Positions 63,074 to 64,000 of a DNA stretch of 64,000 bases are shown piece after piece (within the stretch, counting starts at the first letter, position 1; each line of letters opens with the position of its first letter). Both the position numbers and the translations under genes were made by a program. Where the stretch lies: contig NZ_SSMQ01000051.1 in the NCBI RefSeq assembly GCF_005144585.1, forward strand, positions 1 through 64,000, read 5' to 3'. This stretch comes from Polyangium fumosum (GTDB lineage Bacteria > Myxococcota_A > Polyangia > Polyangiales > Polyangiaceae). Below the pieces are notes generated by a model. That model saw only the letters and a list, made by a program, of their open reading frames with translations. It ran no database searches and was not told the origin of the DNA.

Positions 63074-63477
63074 TGGAAAAGACGCACCTCCCGCTCGATC
63101 CGGATCTCGCCACCGAGCGGGAGGCGCCCGTCGATCCCGAGACGGGCGAGCCGCTCGATTGCACGCGCTGCGGCGCCTGCTGCGAGGCAGGGCCGGGGAA
63201 CATCCCCCTGACGGAGGACGACCTCGTCCTCTGGCGTCGAGCAGGCAGGCAGGACCTTGCCGAGCGCGTGGACGAGGGCCATTTCGGCATGATGGCCTTC
63301 CCGACGACGCACGAGGGCGCCTGCATCTACTTCACGCGTCCCGAGGGCCGGAGCATCTGCTCGATTTACGCGGAACGCGCGAGCACGTGCCGCGAGTTCC
63401 AGGCGGGATCGTGGCAATGCCTCGAGTTTCGGCGGGACGCGCGGAAGAAGGGGCGGCTCGGGCGCTCGAAGGGGTGA
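63073..63477 (+). CDS. YkgJ-family cysteine cluster protein
   Basis: 134 residues; the ATG overlaps the DUF1552 stop as TGATG. Cys clusters typical of the family are CTRCGACC near residue 30, then CIYF, CSIYAERASTCREF and WQC, probably binding an Fe-S cluster or zinc. It has no signal peptide, so it is cytoplasmic. YkgJ-type proteins are suspected metal-cluster proteins of unknown role. Its coupling to an exported DUF1592/DUF1552 pair suggests involvement in maturation of that system. Confidence 0.88.
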   Translation: MEKTHLPLDPDLATEREAPVDPETGEPLDCTRCGACCEAGPGNIPLTEDDLVLWRRAGRQDLAERVDEGHFGMMAFPTTHEGACIYFTRPEGRSICSIYAERASTCREFQAGSWQCLEFRRDARKKGRLGRSKG

Positions 63478-63544
63478 GCGCCCGAGCGTCCTGCTTGAAG
63501 AGGCGCGGAGTACCCGCGTACAGAGGGCACCCCGCGCGAAGCCG

Positions 63545-63712
63545 CTACTTCTTGGGCTCCTGCTTGGGGGCCTCGGGCTGTCCCTGCGGCGGCGGAGGCA
63601 CGTTGGGGTGCCCCTGCTCGATACGGTTTTGGCGGTCGTCTTCGTACGCAGGGTTGTTGGGGTTCTTCACGTCCGAACGCTGATCGTTGGGGCTCGGCTG
63701 ATTCTTCGCCAT
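63545..63712 (-). CDS. Small disordered hypothetical protein, 55 aa
   Basis: ATG at 63712 with AAGGAG eight bases upstream (a second ATG at 63718 is too close to it). The product is polar and rich in Pro, Gln and Asn (NPNNPAYEDDRQNRIEQGHPN), with a Lys-rich end, so it is predicted unfolded. Possibly a stress-related or nucleoprotein-like small protein. No family recognised. Confidence 0.65.
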   Translation of the reverse strand: MAKNQPSPNDQRSDVKNPNNPAYEDDRQNRIEQGHPNVPPPPQGQPEAPKQEPKK

Positions 63713-63880
63713 CGTCATATCTCCTTCGTGCTTGTTGCACGCGCCCTTCACGGCGCGCGCCGATCGTTCACTGCATCCGCTGTGCCCATCGATTTCCGGC
63801 CTTCTACGGCCGTTTCTGCGTGTCACGCGCCGATCGCGATCACCTCTCCGGGGCAGCGGCGGTGATCGCGATCGCGCCAC

Positions 63881-64000
63881 TCAGCCCTTCTTGAACTGCC
63901 CGTCCTTTCCCCGGTACCTGCGCACGCTCGCGTCCCACTCCGGACGGCCCTCGGCGAGCGCGGCAAGCGCGACAAGTGCTGCGACCGTCAGGAGCGCCCC
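63881..64000 (-). CDS. C-terminal part of a small protein (runs off right edge)
   Basis: An open minus-strand frame ends in a TGA at 63881-63883. The visible 39 residues show a hydrophobic helix (LLTVAALVALAALA) followed by a polar tail RPEWDASVRRYRGKDGQFKKG. This is the end of a short membrane or secreted protein; the start is outside the window. Confidence 0.55.
   Translation of the reverse strand, partial: GALLTVAALVALAALAEGRPEWDASVRRYRGKDGQFKKG

Overview
The window comes from a very GC-rich genome with the hallmarks of a large myxobacterium (Myxococcota; a Polyangium/Sorangium-like member of Polyangiales is most likely, inferred from gene content only). Signs are the many long lipoproteins with Gly-rich linkers, a protein ending in a MYXO-CTERM-like Cys/hydrophobic/Arg tail, DUF1592/DUF1552 partners, a eukaryotic-type Ser/Thr kinase next to TPR/PEGA and Gly-rich proteins, and a CorE-like copper sigma factor. 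No tRNA, rRNA, CRISPR array, insertion sequence or prophage was recognised. Layout, left: 1-3044 (-) is a large surface lipoprotein running off the left edge. 3159-12211 (+) is the most unusual block: an ECF-type sigma factor overlaps a membrane-anchored TPR-CHAT (caspase-like) protein, followed by a MYXO-CTERM-like secreted protein and a subtilisin-like lipoprotein. The last two share an almost identical upstream promoter-like motif. A CPBP protease with foreign-looking codon use, a hypothetical protein, a cytochrome P450 and two lipoproteins follow to 17125. 17138-24138 (-) is a type VI secretion spike cassette: LysM-M23 protein, VgrG fused to a lysozyme-like domain, PAAR fused to a paralogous lysozyme-like domain, and DUF2169. 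Middle: 24354-27168 is a divergent MocR regulator / DUF2917-EamA exporter pair with a perfect 11-bp inverted repeat between them. 27180-31015 is a copper module (Cys-tailed sigma factor coupled to a P1B ATPase, divergent CopZ-like chaperone, lipoprotein with a CGEGSCG tail). Then come an HExxH lipoprotein, an MFS transporter, an iron-linked pair (siderophore-interacting protein and a DUF6607-like lipoprotein behind a Fur-box-like site), a 21/22-bp tandem repeat array, a VOC protein, a macrolide-phosphotransferase-like kinase and a membrane-tethered GTPase with a tail-anchored partner. Right: 40955-48796 (-) is a run of signalling and envelope genes (hybrid histidine kinase, membrane S1C protease, Ser/Thr kinase, TPR/PEGA protein, Gly-rich lipoprotein). 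49060-56666 (+) is a glgX-treY-treZ operon making trehalose from glycogen, with a PIN protein translationally coupled at its end. 56771-64000 holds small hypotheticals, two lipoproteins, a DUF1592/DUF1552/cysteine-cluster operon and a partial gene at the right edge.
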